A stretch of 64,000 nucleotides of DNA from Vespula vulgaris (Eukaryota > Arthropoda > Insecta > Hymenoptera > Vespidae). Location: assembly GCF_905475345.1 (NCBI RefSeq), contig NC_066597.1, positions 5,241,001 to 5,305,000 of the forward strand. The letters are read 5' to 3'. Below the pieces are notes generated by a model. That model was not told the origin of the DNA, did not search any database, and saw only the letters and a program-made list of their open reading frames with translations. This document shows, in pieces, positions 14,205 to 27,005 of this stretch. A program made the position numbers and the translations under genes. Position 1 is the stretch's first letter, and each line of letters begins with the position of its first letter.

Positions 14205-17121
14205 CATATTTATATATACATATATATATATATGTATGTGTGTATGTGACTTATAGTTTATGTATATACAAATATTATATATTATATTGTGATTTTTCAA
14301 ATGAAATATTAAAAAATGTTTATTTATATCATAAACTTATATCCAAAGTTTAATATTTCCTAGCTTATGTAAGCTTTTTTGAAAGAGGAAAAAAGATGTT
14401 TATAGAGTTAAATAAATAAAAGAAAAGTTTTCACAAAACACACGATCTAAAGAAATGAAGAACGAGTATCAAAAGATTAATTGATTGAAAATAAGCTAAA
14501 GAGATAATTATTCTTGACGTAACCCACGCTAATGCGTTTCATACGTTTCAACAAACGATGAGTCGCATGGCGTTCCATTAATATTATACAACATATACGT
14601 ATAACACGTATGTACACACGAAGGTATCCCCACGAATATTTTCTGCCAATGAACTCCGACGGTGCTTCATCGCGAACGCGTGTAAAATTAATCCAATGAA
14701 CAGCAACGTCATCGACGTCGCTACGAGTCTACAACGTTATAAATAATCCAATTCATTTTGACCAGTAAACGAGGTGATGATGCCTGGCAGATTTTAAACA
14801 TCACGAATAGATATATTAAAGAAACCAAAGTGGTCAACTATTGTTTCATGTCGCTATATTAGTGATAATGGAGAGCAAAATTCATTAATTATCAATGATA
14901 TAATTTCATTGTTAACAATAACCGTGATCCGCCGAAATATCTCGTAATACATACGCAGAACTATTCTAACTGAAACGAACGTAAGAGAAACAAAAATAAA
15001 AAAGTGATCTTGAAACTATACTCACGTGAAAAGTACACGAAATAATTGTCCTGCGAGTCCGTGCATTCTGTTAAATGGTACATCAGCAACCTCGCAAATC
15101 ATTCTTAAAAGACAGACTTTGCCATAATGCGAATTTTCCAAAACCGATTCGATGATCTCGTAGAGTTCCCACCTGGATGTAGTCAGTGAGTCTAATCGAA
15201 TGGAAGATGGATAACGATAAAATACAGAAGAGTTGGAAAGGAGAGTTAAAGAGAGAAAGAGTCCCGGAAAAAGAGGATTCTAAAGAAAGCATATTCTTCC
15301 TCTATAAAGAGGAGCAAGGGCTTTCGTCCATTGTGATACGGCCCTGACAAGACGAGGGGTAAGGTGTACGCAACAAAAGTGGCCTTATTAATATGTAAAG
15401 GAAGAGAATCTTCGTCTTATCCCTGAGCACTAAGCCTTCTCTCTCTCTCTCTCAACACACATATACACACACAGAGAAAAGCATAGACACACAGGCACAC
15501 ACAAAGACATACTGTCTATAAGGACTTGGTCCCTTTCTTTCACTTTCCCATCTCGATCCTCTTGGATATCGGTCGGATTTCAAAGCGGGGACAGGGATTA
15601 AGTAGGTAAAATCTCCAACGCGAAACGGCAATCTCTATTACCGCAATGTTCTTAACTTTAATAAATAATGCATGCTACGTAAGAAATCCAGCTCGATTCG
15701 ATCGATAAGATCTTCAATGCTATAAATATAAGGAATAAATTAGAAAAAGGAAAGAAACGAAAAAGAAAATATTATAGGTATTTTATGAAATCTTTTTATT
15801 TTATCAGAATCATTATAAATTAATTACTAGTTAAATCATTCGAGAAATTTGAGTATAGGAAAAAATTTCAATCTCAAAGATTATATTCTGAATTGTTTAA
15901 ATTCTTATCGTTCAAATCGATTATAAAATATTTACTAAATAATACATTTATATCGAATTATATTCAAAGAAAGAATAGAAGAAAGACTTACCAGGTATAT
16001 TTGATGTTCGAACGTCAAATCCATTGTTCTCCTTCACGGAATCGTCATGGTCGATCGATCTCTCATACCGTACGAATGAATCCGTCAAGTAGGAGGCGTT
16101 ATAGGGCAGGACGTAATTAAATTTCATCACATATCCGATAATCATGCTGACGTCGACCTCCATGGGTAAACCGAGCCCGAGGATTAGCTGGAACCGTTTT
16201 CAAACATAGGCAGGTGTCATCGATCGTTTATCACGTTCGTATTCGAGCTTGGTCGACAGTTAAGGGAACGGTTGGAAAAAAGGTGTAAGAATGAGAGTGT
16301 TGAAATGCAAAGGGTAAAGGATAAACCGTCAATCGTGACATTTTTGCGAGCTAACTTTTTACGAAATAAAAGAGCTAACTTCGAGCTAACTTCTTTCGAA
16401 ATAATCGAATGAACGTTAAAGAATCAAAAATTAAGAATTAATTTTTTAAGTTTTCATGACAATACTTAATAACTTTACACATATTAAATTTGTTTTAGAA
16501 AATCTAAAATAACTTTTTATTTTAATCTCTTTCAATCATGATTAACGCTAGAAGAAATATCGATTTATATAATATTTACATATATTGCTATTTATTGAGT
16601 CAGTAGTTTTAAACATTTTAAATCAATCTTTTAAATAATTAGACAATATTTATAATAAAATATCAGTACGTAATATAAGTGACCGATATTACATCGATTA
16701 ATATAAAAACTGTTAGTATTTTAATTAAAATATTTGTAATAATTTGTCAATATTTTAAACAGAAGGTTAATATTTATAATAAATCCAAACGCAACGCAAA
16801 TTTCAACTTAATTATTTATACTGACTACTTATATCATGTACTGATATCTTATCATAAATATTGACCAAAATATTCGTAAATACTTGAATGGGATACTTGA
16901 ATGAAAGAAAATTATTTTACAAAATACTGACCAAATAAATATAAGTGAATTACATGCCATTAAAAAAATTTTTTCTATAGTACCTGTACTTTCGTCGCTG
17001 CGTTGGCACTCGGTGTTGGAAAAACCAAATATCTTTTGTCTCGTCGATAAGCCGAAGAATAATGAAAAAGAGAGTAAAAGATTAAGAGAAATTTCAACGA
17101 AGGCTCAAAGAGCGATCGCAT
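13568..17121 (-). CDS. DM4/12 family secreted protein, gene 2 (subfamily A)
   Basis: Four coding exons, complement(join(13568..13721,15026..15191,15992..16187,16984..17121)), give 217 aa with introns in phases 0, 1 and 2. Residues 1-24 (MRSLFEPSLKFLLIFYSLFH onward) are signal-like. An R-D-K-R site at 27-30 is followed by YLVFP. Exon 2 opens LILGLGLPMEVDVSM and holds Y-VLP with sequon N-A-S at 76. Exon 3 uses the acceptor after 15192, giving TTSRWELYEIIE and then CLLRMICE with Cys138 and Cys144. An AG nearer to SRW would break the frame. The last exon starts PSTT and has Cys197 and Cys204 (C-x6-C), ending FTEIRE. It is the most intron-rich subfamily A member and keeps all three introns that genes 1 and 3 retain in part. 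The fold is inferred to be disulfide-stabilised and extracellular. Function is unknown. Confidence 0.87.
14132..14234. repeat. (AT)n microsatellite
   Basis: About 100 bases of AT with a few TACATA interruptions, in intron 3 of gene 2. It produces a spurious tyrosine-isoleucine open frame on both strands. Confidence 0.95.
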
Positions 17122-20100
17122 TTTCTTAGTCGGTTGGAGGTGTCGATGAGACTGCAGAAAATTGAGAAGCTTAAACTACGTCTGACAATTATACTCGCTA
17201 ATGACGGCATTTAGTCCAGTGACCGCGGGTTAAACGGCTAATGAACCGTCTTTGTCGAGAGACGAGATCGCTCAACGAACAGCCGATAGGATAAACCACT
17301 ACCGTTCTCGAGTCTCTCTATCGATTATTGTATGTATGTATATAACATAACTGGGTTGCCGTAGATATCGATATCAAACGGCATTAAAGTTATGCGGGCC
17401 CGTATTAAAATCAATTCGATGCCTAAACGGCCGACGACGTGTCACGTAAAACGTCATTAATAATAACCTACACGGCCGGCAAATGTGCTTCATTGCCATG
17501 CAAATTAATTTTGTTCTTATAGCCCATGAACGACGGTGTAATTTGGAATATAACGCGACTAATTTTCCCGATCATATCAGATCATTCGATTTTATAGAAC
17601 GTTCTTCCTTTCTGTATGTGCATGCGTATGTCTGCATAAATGTGTGTAAAATAGAACACACGAGGAAATCTAACGAAATCATATCTCTTCAAATATTTTG
17701 TCATATTTTTTTTCTTTTCATTTTACCGTATCGTCAAAAAGAACAGATATATTTTTAATGTTCGAATTAGATAGATAAAAAATTATATCTTTATACATTT
17801 CTTTGCTCAGCTACGCATCATGATATAATGTATCAATAAGTGGTATAATTTAGATAGCTTTTATTTCGTTTTTTATTCAGCTATAATCAATTTAAAGATT
17901 TCATTTTATTTTTATCTTATCATCCAACCACTTGTTATTTCATCTGAACATCCAAGATTTATAACAAACGATCCATCAACTTATCTTGATGCTTTAAAAT
18001 TCCTTCCAACGTATCTCAAATCCAGAATAAATTATTGATTCTCGTGCGAGATAAACTTCACAGCGATTAATATACACTAATATACACTACTAACGTATAT
18101 CGCATTATATTCGATGAATATTCAAGCTATTCAAAAAAAGAATTTTATACCTGAATCTACGACGGTCTTTTGCATTTAAAGCGTATGTATATCGCATTGA
18201 AAATAAGAGGATATTGACAATGACGTGCACTGACCTATATAATACCTTGAAAAATACCTGGACCATGTTTAGGTATATCGGCTAAAAGCTGTCTGTGAGT
18301 TCAATGGCCCATATTCAAGCTGCGCATTCTTTATGAACGAGCTGGTCCGACCTACATAAATTCACCGAACCAGCCGACGACGAGCACCCATAAAAAACTG
18401 TTTTGCCTCGACGTTCTCGCCATTAATCCTATCCTATACGGAGCGTCCCTCATCTGTGCGATACTTCGTAAAGCTTGAAAAAAAGGATGTTTACGCGATA
18501 AACAATTTCACGGTTTTTTGAACAATGAATATCGCCATTATCGATCTCTCATTCGTCCTTTTTCTTTATTGGTCGACGAATAAAATTATTTTTTTTTTCG
18601 TTTCTTCGCTAGGTCGTCTTAAAATATTGTGTCTATTTCTAACTTCTTTTTTCACTTTTTTTTTTACTCAATATCGAGAGAAAGATCAAACATATGTTAA
18701 CTAGAAGGAAAATAAATGGAACGAATAAATGTTACGAACGATAGAGTTTATTTCTCTTGGACATTTCTCTTTCAACATGTTTGAAAAAAAGGAGAAAAAG
18801 AAAAAAACAGAAAAAAAGATTTGAACGGTACAGCTGAGCAATATCAAGAGACAAGAGACTAAGAGCGATATCCTGTCGGGCGATAGATCCATGTTTGCAT
18901 TACGGATTGGTACGAGAATTTTGCCGATGCAGAAACCTCAATAGAATAATATCTGCATACGGATAATTGAATCGTGCGGCTTGTCGCGCATCGTTGACCT
19001 AAATTCTACTTTGCCAAACTTGGATGAAATAGATCCTAGTTTTCAGCAGGCACATACGCCTCGTTAATATTTGTTATATAAAACGAAAATTAAAATTTAC
19101 CTTAGATCATATAGCATTTTTCTTAAAGGTATTTCTTGAAGAAAAAATAAAAAAGAAGAAAAAGAAAGAAATACAAAAATAATGCAACCCTGTTATTAAA
19201 ATTAAATAACAATTAATTGTTATCATAGAGAAATTACAATAATTTACTATAAGAATTATTTAGATAGGGATTAAAATGTTATGTTACATCCTGCGTAAAT
19301 TTAGAAATGCGTGACCTAAGGATCTACTTAGAACAGAAAATAAACTGACGCCATTTTAGTATTAATCAAAAGATCGGTATTCCATCTCTTCTTTATCGAT
19401 ACTATAAAATCTTTTCGATTTTATAGATTTTACAGATTTTATCTTTAAATCTTCTAAATTTTATAGTATCGGCAGAATAAAATTTAAATCACCCAGGCGC
19501 TCACTTAACACTTTTGAAAGCATAAATAGTTCAGAATATCATTGATTATAACCTCGATTTATAAAAATGCATTCTGTTATATTCTTCTTGTATTAATTTA
19601 TAATACAATAGATTCCTGCAGAATAGTAAACTTTTAATATTTCTATTTAATTAAAAAAGCAGATCTTTTATCTATAGCAAATTTTCCTGATGTAATGGTT
19701 TAAATGCATTTGAAAAAGAGAAAAGTCAGAAAGAAGTTAAAATTTATATTAATTATATAATATATTAATAAAATGCTCAATCAAAAGTTAATCAAACAAG
19801 TCAATCAGTATTTGTCATTTTAAAAACCCAATCAATAATCAATTAATAAACTTGTGGTTAGTTCTTAAATCTTTGTTCCTGGAACTCATTCTTGAATCGT
19901 TACATCGCTCGTTGAAAAAATAAACATAGTGAAATCTTCAGATCTCCTTTATTTTATCCTATCGATCTATGTCTCCCGTCTCGTCATTTATCATTGAATT
20001 CACGTTCTTTAAGGTCAATAAGGTTCTGATAAAAATTTCACAGTCTGACCAAAACCTGACTATCTTAAAGTGCGCTGTAAGACGTAACAATTATTTTTAT

Positions 20101-20520
20101 AAATTCTTTAGAACGTGAGAGTTAAGCAAAACTATATTCAATGACACAGAAGAAAAAGTTGACTGTATTTTTCAGTTCGGAAGGTCGTAATTAAGGAAGA
20201 ATAGTAAAACAGGTGGAAAAGACGAAGAAAAGTCCTTCGATCTCTCCCTCTCTTTTTTTTCTTTCTTTTTTCTCTCACGACCACAAGTCGAAGAGAACTT
20301 GCCTATTGCTCGTACATCGGAAAGGAGAGCGACTTCTCGTAAAACGCGAGAAAGCCCCTTCTACATAATTTATAAGGAAAACTTTGTAAAAGATGGTACA
20401 GAGAAATTGCCAAGTATGCAAACGCGGTGCTTCGTCTTCCACCTGTTCGTTTCGCAATCTCCGAAACTTCCTCATCTGCTCGGATTGTCTTGTTAAAACT
20501 GCTATTTTTTGGAACCTTTA

Positions 20521-20565
<45 letters not shown>

Positions 20566-20622
20566 TTTCTTTCTCTTTCTCTCTCTTTCTCTCTTTTTCA
20601 TTCTCCCTCCCTCTCTTTCTTA
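20521..20622. repeat. (CT)n microsatellite
   Basis: CT run grading into CTTT pyrimidine sequence, intergenic. Confidence 0.93.
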
Positions 20623-21104
20623 ACTCATGTCTAAGGGTGAAATCGTTCAACACAAAGGAAGCATCTCTTATTTTTCTTTAAGTCTAACAAAGTAATTTGC
20701 AAATAAGAATTATACTTTATGAAGTACTTGCAAGTATGTACATAATTCGCCCATGACATCGTGTTAATCTATGAAAAAAAAAGAAAGAAAGAGAGAGTTT
20801 TCTCTTTTCAAAAAAATATAGTTGGATAGGTATTTTGATTTTTCTTTATACTCGCAATAAAACGAAACGATTACATCGTAAAACGATCTATAGTCCGTGA
20901 ATCTTGACTCTTGGAATCTCCGAAAAATCGTATTTCTCCTATCGCGAACTCGAAACGAGATATGGCAACTCCTTTTCCTTCTTCTCCTCGTTCGAACGTA
21001 TTCCAGAGATCCATAGGGAGAAGAAGTTCCGCTTTTCCGTAATCACCTTTTGGTAAACGCGTCTTGTCGTTACCCTATCTCTCCGCTTCGCAGATCACCA
21101 AGTA

Positions 21105-21106
<2 letters not shown>

Positions 21107-21161
<55 letters not shown>

Positions 21162-21268
21162 ATCTCTCTTTCTCTCTATTTCGATTCCATTGGTTTCTAT
21201 CGAATCGAAAAAGAGAAAAAGAGACAGAAAGAAAGAAAGAAAAAGACAGAAAGAAAGAGAAAAAGAGT
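21107..21268. repeat. (CT)n tract followed by inverted (GA)n-rich tract
   Basis: A CT run to about 21178 is followed, after roughly 30 bases, by a GAAA/GA-rich purine run. The two could fold into an imperfect hairpin on either strand. Confidence 0.85.
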
Positions 21269-23356
21269 ACGTCTTTTTACCACTCCCTGAAATCCGTCCC
21301 CAGAGGTGAGTCCAATGAACGAATACTATTCCTTTGATATCTTTATTTTTCGCCGTTAAAAAAATGTACGTGCATTAGCCGAGAGAGAGAGAGACCAAGT
21401 GAGAGAGAAAGAGAGAGAGAGCTTAAGGAGGCTTTAGGATTGCAAGGAGATTCTCGGATGCAAGAAGGATAATGGCATTCGTGATCACTTGAGCGTTACG
21501 TGACGTCTCTTTCGATAAGGTTCGAAAAGATATCGATTGGTACTATAAAAATTATTTTTCACAAACTAAAAATTACATCGCTTTTATAATAAGTTTATTA
21601 TATATCTTATGTTATATTTATCAGAAAATATAAATTACTAAAAATAAAAGAAGGACACGATCGGTTAAATCTGACAGAGATCAAAACTATGATATATGAT
21701 ACATATTTGCACTATCGACATTCGCTATAAATAACAAAACTTCATGAATTTACTACTTGAAATACTATTTTATTTTACCTAACTCTAAGTTAATTATGCA
21801 AAATACTAATATTTCTTCGTCATTTCATAAGCTCGAAATACCACTTTCTTTTTTAAGCACTACTACTTACTAACAAGAGAAGATCCTAAACTCGGGAAAA
21901 GTTATGAAACTTCGTAAATGTGTATGTTGAAAGAATTTCCTTCTGAGTAAAACGTTATTTTTATGTTGCAACCCGTTTTCAGTCTAAGAAAGTGAAAAAC
22001 GCCTTTAAAGTTTCGAACTTTTTAGAGTTGCTATTAGGCTTGTAGTTTTACAATCTGAAAAAAATAATTAGCCTAACAAAAGATCAGAAAAGGAACTTTT
22101 GATCCATTTTATATATCAATACTTTATTACTATAAATAAAAAAAAAAACAGTATAGTTTACTATTTCACAACGAAATGTCTCTATTTATTATACTTTCTC
22201 TGCGATAGTGAAGTTCTTTAAAAAAGTCTTTCGAAAACAAAAAAGAAATCGATCACATTATGAACGACCTATTAGAACACAGCTAGCGTATATATACAGA
22301 AAAAAACCTGAGATTCTCTACATCCATACAAAAATTTTATGATTTTAATATTGTATAATTTAAAAAATATATAATTTTTTAATATTACAAGGCATATTTT
22401 TTCCTTGTAAAACACTTTTATTACTGAACGCTATTATTTAGTGTTATTCCGAAAATCAAGCATTTAAAACTTTCAAAGGAGAATATAAACATTATCTACG
22501 AATCTCTTCATATTATTGAGGAAAATAGGTAGGATGAGCCGATATGCCTTCCCCCTGTTATTTGTCAAGAGGAAATGAAATTATAAATTCAAGTGGACGC
22601 TCGACATACCTTGTTCGGAAGTTCGGTCGCTCCGAGAGTTGGTAAAATAATCGAATACATTTCGAAACCAGCAATTTAAAGCACTCTCTCTCATTCTCTT
22701 TCTCTCTCTTTCTCTCTATCTTTCTCTGTCTCACCCTCTGTATTCCAACGGTCTACCGATCGTTTTCATGATGCAGTTCGAACCAAATAATCCATTGCCC
22801 TGTGGTCCATTTGACATAAAAGACAAGTTACATTACGGACTCACGCATACATTTCCGATGTAATAACGTCATTTTAAATTCAGAGTAACGCATTTGGTAG
22901 AACGTCGATATTTCGGCTACGTTACAGAGTTATTAGTCTTAATTAAGCGTATTAGCAGACACTACGAGGGATTAAATGACTTTCAATGTACTCACGGATG
23001 AATCACTTAAAATCGATTTTATGCGCGTCACATTCTGAATGAATATAAAAATATATATATATAAATATATATATATATAGATATAGAATTTTACATCGAT
23101 AATGAAATTCTTATTAGAAATGATATTTACATATTTAATCCTTTGCAATATAAACTCTCTGCTGCTGCACGATAATACTATTTTTTTCAGAATTCTTGAA
23201 TCATCCATCGCACGTCAGGCGCAACACTTCATATGATTAATAGGAGAAATTATGAATGTGAATCGTTCACATAGAGAGCATCCGCTCTGCGGAATAACAA
23301 TATAAGAAAATAATGGTAAATGAGAGAACATGGTAGTGGTGTTTTCTCGTTGATGC

Positions 23357-24712
23357 TTAGAGGGCACGGATGATCGTAAAATAATCTAACGGATTGTATT
23401 GGCACTCCGCATAAAAGTATCCGCATCTCCCATTGGAGTTCCGACCGATCGTCTCGGCCGCGAAATATTCACGATCGGAGTAGATTTCGTATTCTTCGAA
23501 GGTCGTTGAGGGTGTAAGTAGAACGTGCAAGAGTTCCCCTAGGAGTCCGCGTCCTTTCTCGAAGGGATTCGACGCTGATTCGCAAACGGCACGGAGTAGA
23601 CAAGCTTTACCGGAGCCGAGCCTTTCCATCGCTGATTCCAGCATTCTGTAGAGGGTCCAACGGCTCAAACCTATATTGCCAGAGGGAAAAAGCAAAAAAA
23701 ACGAAAGTAAATGGTTAACGTTGCTAGGTAGATAAAAAGAGAGAAAAAGAGAGAGAAAGAGAGATCTATGGCAGCGATATTCTGCTCGATTTTTTTATTA
23801 AAGTCACTGCATGTAAATCAATTATGGTTTTGGGAAGGATCATGTTTCTTTTGTGTTAATAAAAATTCACACGAACGAGAATCATACGTGATATTGTAAA
23901 TAATATGAATGTTATAGAGTAATACTTTTGTCAGTCTGCATATCGTCTATGTAAAAATATTTATGCATATAACGTGGTAGCATACGTATTTTCTTTGGTT
24001 ATTAATTAATCCGCATTTTATCTTAACATAACTTTTAAATAATATCGATGAAATTGTGACGAAAACTTTGACTTTTTTAACTTTGGTTTTATTTCATCTT
24101 TCTCCTTCTTATACTCTTTCTTCTTCTTCTTCTTCTTCTTCTACTTTTTCAGCGATTAGATCGCACGACTTTAATTAACGAGTCCGAGGAAAAATTTAGC
24201 AAGTATAATTTTTAATGCAGTCCTTCTCACGTCCAGTAAATATTATTTTAAACGCTTTCCAACATCGCGATTCTTTTTTTCCTTTTTTTTCTTTTTCCTT
24301 TTTTTTTCGCGTCTTCCTTTTGTTTCACACCAAGTTAACATGAAATAACGATGAGAAAATGAAATAACAGGAATTTCATATTTCAAATGTCATTTTACAA
24401 TCCAATCGAATGTGATTTGACTTTTAAAAAATTTTTTTCATGTAAATCATGTATATACTATCTACGAATAATTTCAGTATTCCTTCATAGACCTAAAATA
24501 CGGCAATTGTAGAAAGATTAATCAGGTCATAGTGAGTTTCTACGAACGCGTCTCTTTGTTTATTAAGAAAGGAACGTATTGTACGGTGTGAGTACACCCA
24601 CACATATTGGCGTATACAAGAAAGGAAATTAAAAAGGTGAATAATCTCACCGAAGTGGCCTGATTTATATATGAGTGCTCGAGTCCGCGGTGCTTTTTTC
24701 CCCTCTCTTCAT

Positions 24713-24764
<52 letters not shown>

Positions 24765-25162
24765 TTCTCTCTTTTCCTTTCTTTCTCATTTTTTGATGTT
24801 CTGTTTTTTTCTCTCCCTTTTACCTCGGTGCTCCGGTTTTTCACCCTGCGGTAGAGCGTTGTCGGTGAACTTTTTAAATCGTGCGTGAGCTCTTGTGAAA
24901 TCCGACGAATTGTAGGGTAGATCGTAATTACACTTCAACACGTAACCGAGAGTCATAGATATATCCTCCTCCATCGGTAGACCAAGACCAAAAAGCACCT
25001 TTTTCAAAAAATCAGAAATCCATTAACAAACAATCGTCAGTTCTTTTGTTGATTGGTCGATTCTATTTCTAGTTTTTTAGCTTTTGTCAAAATACGAATA
25101 AAAAAATGTACCAAAGTATAACGTGCATGCGAGTAACAAAAATCTTTGAATAATAATAATAA

Positions 25163-25204
<42 letters not shown>

Positions 25205-26031
25205 TAATAATAGTTATAATAATAATTTACATAAAAGGTATGAGTTTTAACCGAAGCTTGATTTAATTAATATTTCGTTTAAAATTTATGGAAGACAAAC
25301 AAATAATTAAAAAAAAAAACATAATTAAAGGTTTTAACGAACAATTCAATAATATTTTCGATATAGACTAACTACGTAGATATTATATTTGGCTTTTAAA
25401 CGCTTGAAGAAAGGCAAGAGTGAAATAGAGAGAATCGCTCAGTGGTCGTACGAGTTTTAATTACTTTTGTCCTCGCATCTGCTACCGCCATATACTCGTC
25501 CTTTACTTTGCGATTATGAATTCACGACGACCAAAGTCAAACAAAGGCGGACTTACGAATCAAAAAAGAAAAACAAAAGAAAAAGTAAAAGTGTTATGTA
25601 ACTTTTCGTACGCTGGGAAATATGTACGAGATATCGGAGTACTTTCTCAAAAATATGACACGCAAAATAAATTCATTCATCGTTTATATATTGTGCAACG
25701 AAATTCGCAAAAACTACGGAAGATGGATTGAAATAAAATTAACACGTTGACTGTCGTGCGATTTGTAAATTTTGTCAGGAACGCTCGTCTGTGATCAAAA
25801 CATGATCTCGCTTAAAAAACAATCGTAGAAATAAACGCGTAAAAATAAAAAAAAAATCATCGAAAGAAAACAAACCTGAACTTTGGTTTCGCTATCCTTG
25901 GGATCAGGGAAAAGCAGGTGCCTCTTCTCTCTTAAAAAACTTCTCGTTCTCTCGTACTCTCTTGTTTCCGATCGAGAAACTCCAGCGCAACCGGAAATGA
26001 GAAAGAGGAAGCGGACGTAAACGAATCTCAT
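23357..26031 (-). CDS. DM4/12 family secreted protein, gene 3 (subfamily A)
   Basis: Three coding exons, complement(join(23357..23670,24824..24998,25876..26031)), give 214 aa with introns in phases 0 and 1. The start chosen is the ATG at 26031. It opens a signal-like MRFVYVRFLFLISGCAG, followed by an R-E-K-R site at 34-37 and HLLFP. Exon 2 begins VLFGLGLPMEEDISM and contains Y-DLP with sequon N-S-S at 82. Exon 3 starts in phase with LSRWTLYRMLES and has CLLRAVCE (Cys134, Cys140). It runs without interruption through LLHVLLTPSTT to Cys193 and Cys200, ending TIIRAL. The phase-2 intron that other members have just before PSTT is absent here, so the last two exons are fused. The gene is divergent from gene 4, with under 1 kb between them, so the two may share control elements. 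Function is unknown. Confidence 0.87.
24715..24763. repeat. (CT)n microsatellite
   Basis: About 49 bases of CT in intron 2 of gene 3, roughly 60 bases past the donor of exon 2. Confidence 0.93.
25148..25220. repeat. (AAT)n microsatellite
   Basis: Trinucleotide ATA/AAT run with few interruptions, in intron 1 of gene 3. Confidence 0.93.
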
Positions 26032-27005
26032 CGTTCCGTTGATCTTAATCTGTGAGTAAAAGGAAGTGAAAGAAAATAGTATGATGAAGCTAAACGAGAA
26101 AAAAGGGAGATAATAAGAAAAAATCAAGAGAGAGAGAGAGAGAGCAAAAGGGAAAAAATAAAGAAAATTGATTCAAAGGGGAAGATAATTTTGTCCTAAG
26201 CGAAGAATTCGACTCGTCGCTCGAGATTCTTGCGTTACACGGACGAAGAAGAGGTCGCGGAGAATTACGTAAAGCATTTCGTTCGCTCCGAGTGTTTGCT
26301 TTGTCTAACTGTACCCACGAACACACACAAAGAGGAGAAAAGAAAGAGAGAGAGAGAGAAATATACAGTCGACTAGAACGACTCGCAAAGAAACTGCTTT
26401 GTACGCAAGAAGTTGAAGAAAGACGTTATACCAGTTTGAAGCGAGTTCGTTGTTCCTCAAAAGCGGCCTTAGTTTTTCTCTTAAGACGAATTAATAGCAC
26501 ACATACAAGTGTACCAACCGAAAGGACGATTATGGTGGCAATCCTCTTTCAACATGTCGCTGCCAGTGATACGCATTTTGTGAGCTTTGCAGCATAGGAC
26601 ACGCATTTTGCAAGCGGCGCCGAGCTTTTACGAGTCAAAATAAACTTCTCCGCATTCCTGAGAATAAGTGCGACGATATTATAGAACGAAAATCTATTTA
26701 TCTATAATACGAAGAAACGAGTTCGACTATCATTTTTACTTATACGTAGGTATCCCTTTTCCCATGCGATTCGTGATAGTTCTTGCAATATCGGATTCGA
26801 TTGGCTTTCTAAAAGCACATCGTTGCAATCGTAAGATAGTGTAAAGTGTTCTCTTTTGATCGTATAAATTCAACGAAAACGATCGATCAATTCGTTTTTA
26901 TAAATGAAACAAACATTTTATCGATAAAAAATAAACAAGGAAAAGCTCGGCGCTAGTGACAATCGTCTTTCTTCGCTACTGACAGGAGCGTTCGTTCGTT
27001 CACAG
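26032..27005. other. Divergent intergenic region of genes 3 and 4
   Basis: The 1-kb space between the gene 3 start and the first supported exon of gene 4 should contain both promoters and the missing first coding exon of gene 4. A GA run lies at about 26127-26146 and another at 26345-26360. Two near-identical phrases, ACGCATTTTG(T/C)(G/A)AGC, occur at 26571 and 26602. An ATG at 26764 opens a 22-codon signal-like frame before a GTAAGA, but its phase does not fit the gene 4 exon. Confidence 0.45.

Larger units (their letters stand above)
17122..23356. other. Intergenic region between genes 2 and 3
   Basis: No coding exon is recognised. GC-richer, repeat-free patches lie at about 17210-17500 and 18230-18460. 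They contain homeodomain-type ATTA/TAAT cores and one ATGCAAAT octamer, and could be cis-regulatory. A remnant related to the MITE at 38770 lies near 17700-17770. A 14-base perfect inverted repeat sits at 19397-19471. CT tracts occur at 20521-20622 and 21107-21178. Confidence 0.5.

Noticed and set aside
14094..14353. Tyrosine-isoleucine open frames over AT runs (also at 47029 and 52843)
   Set aside because: They are artefacts of AT dinucleotide repeats in introns or intergenic DNA.
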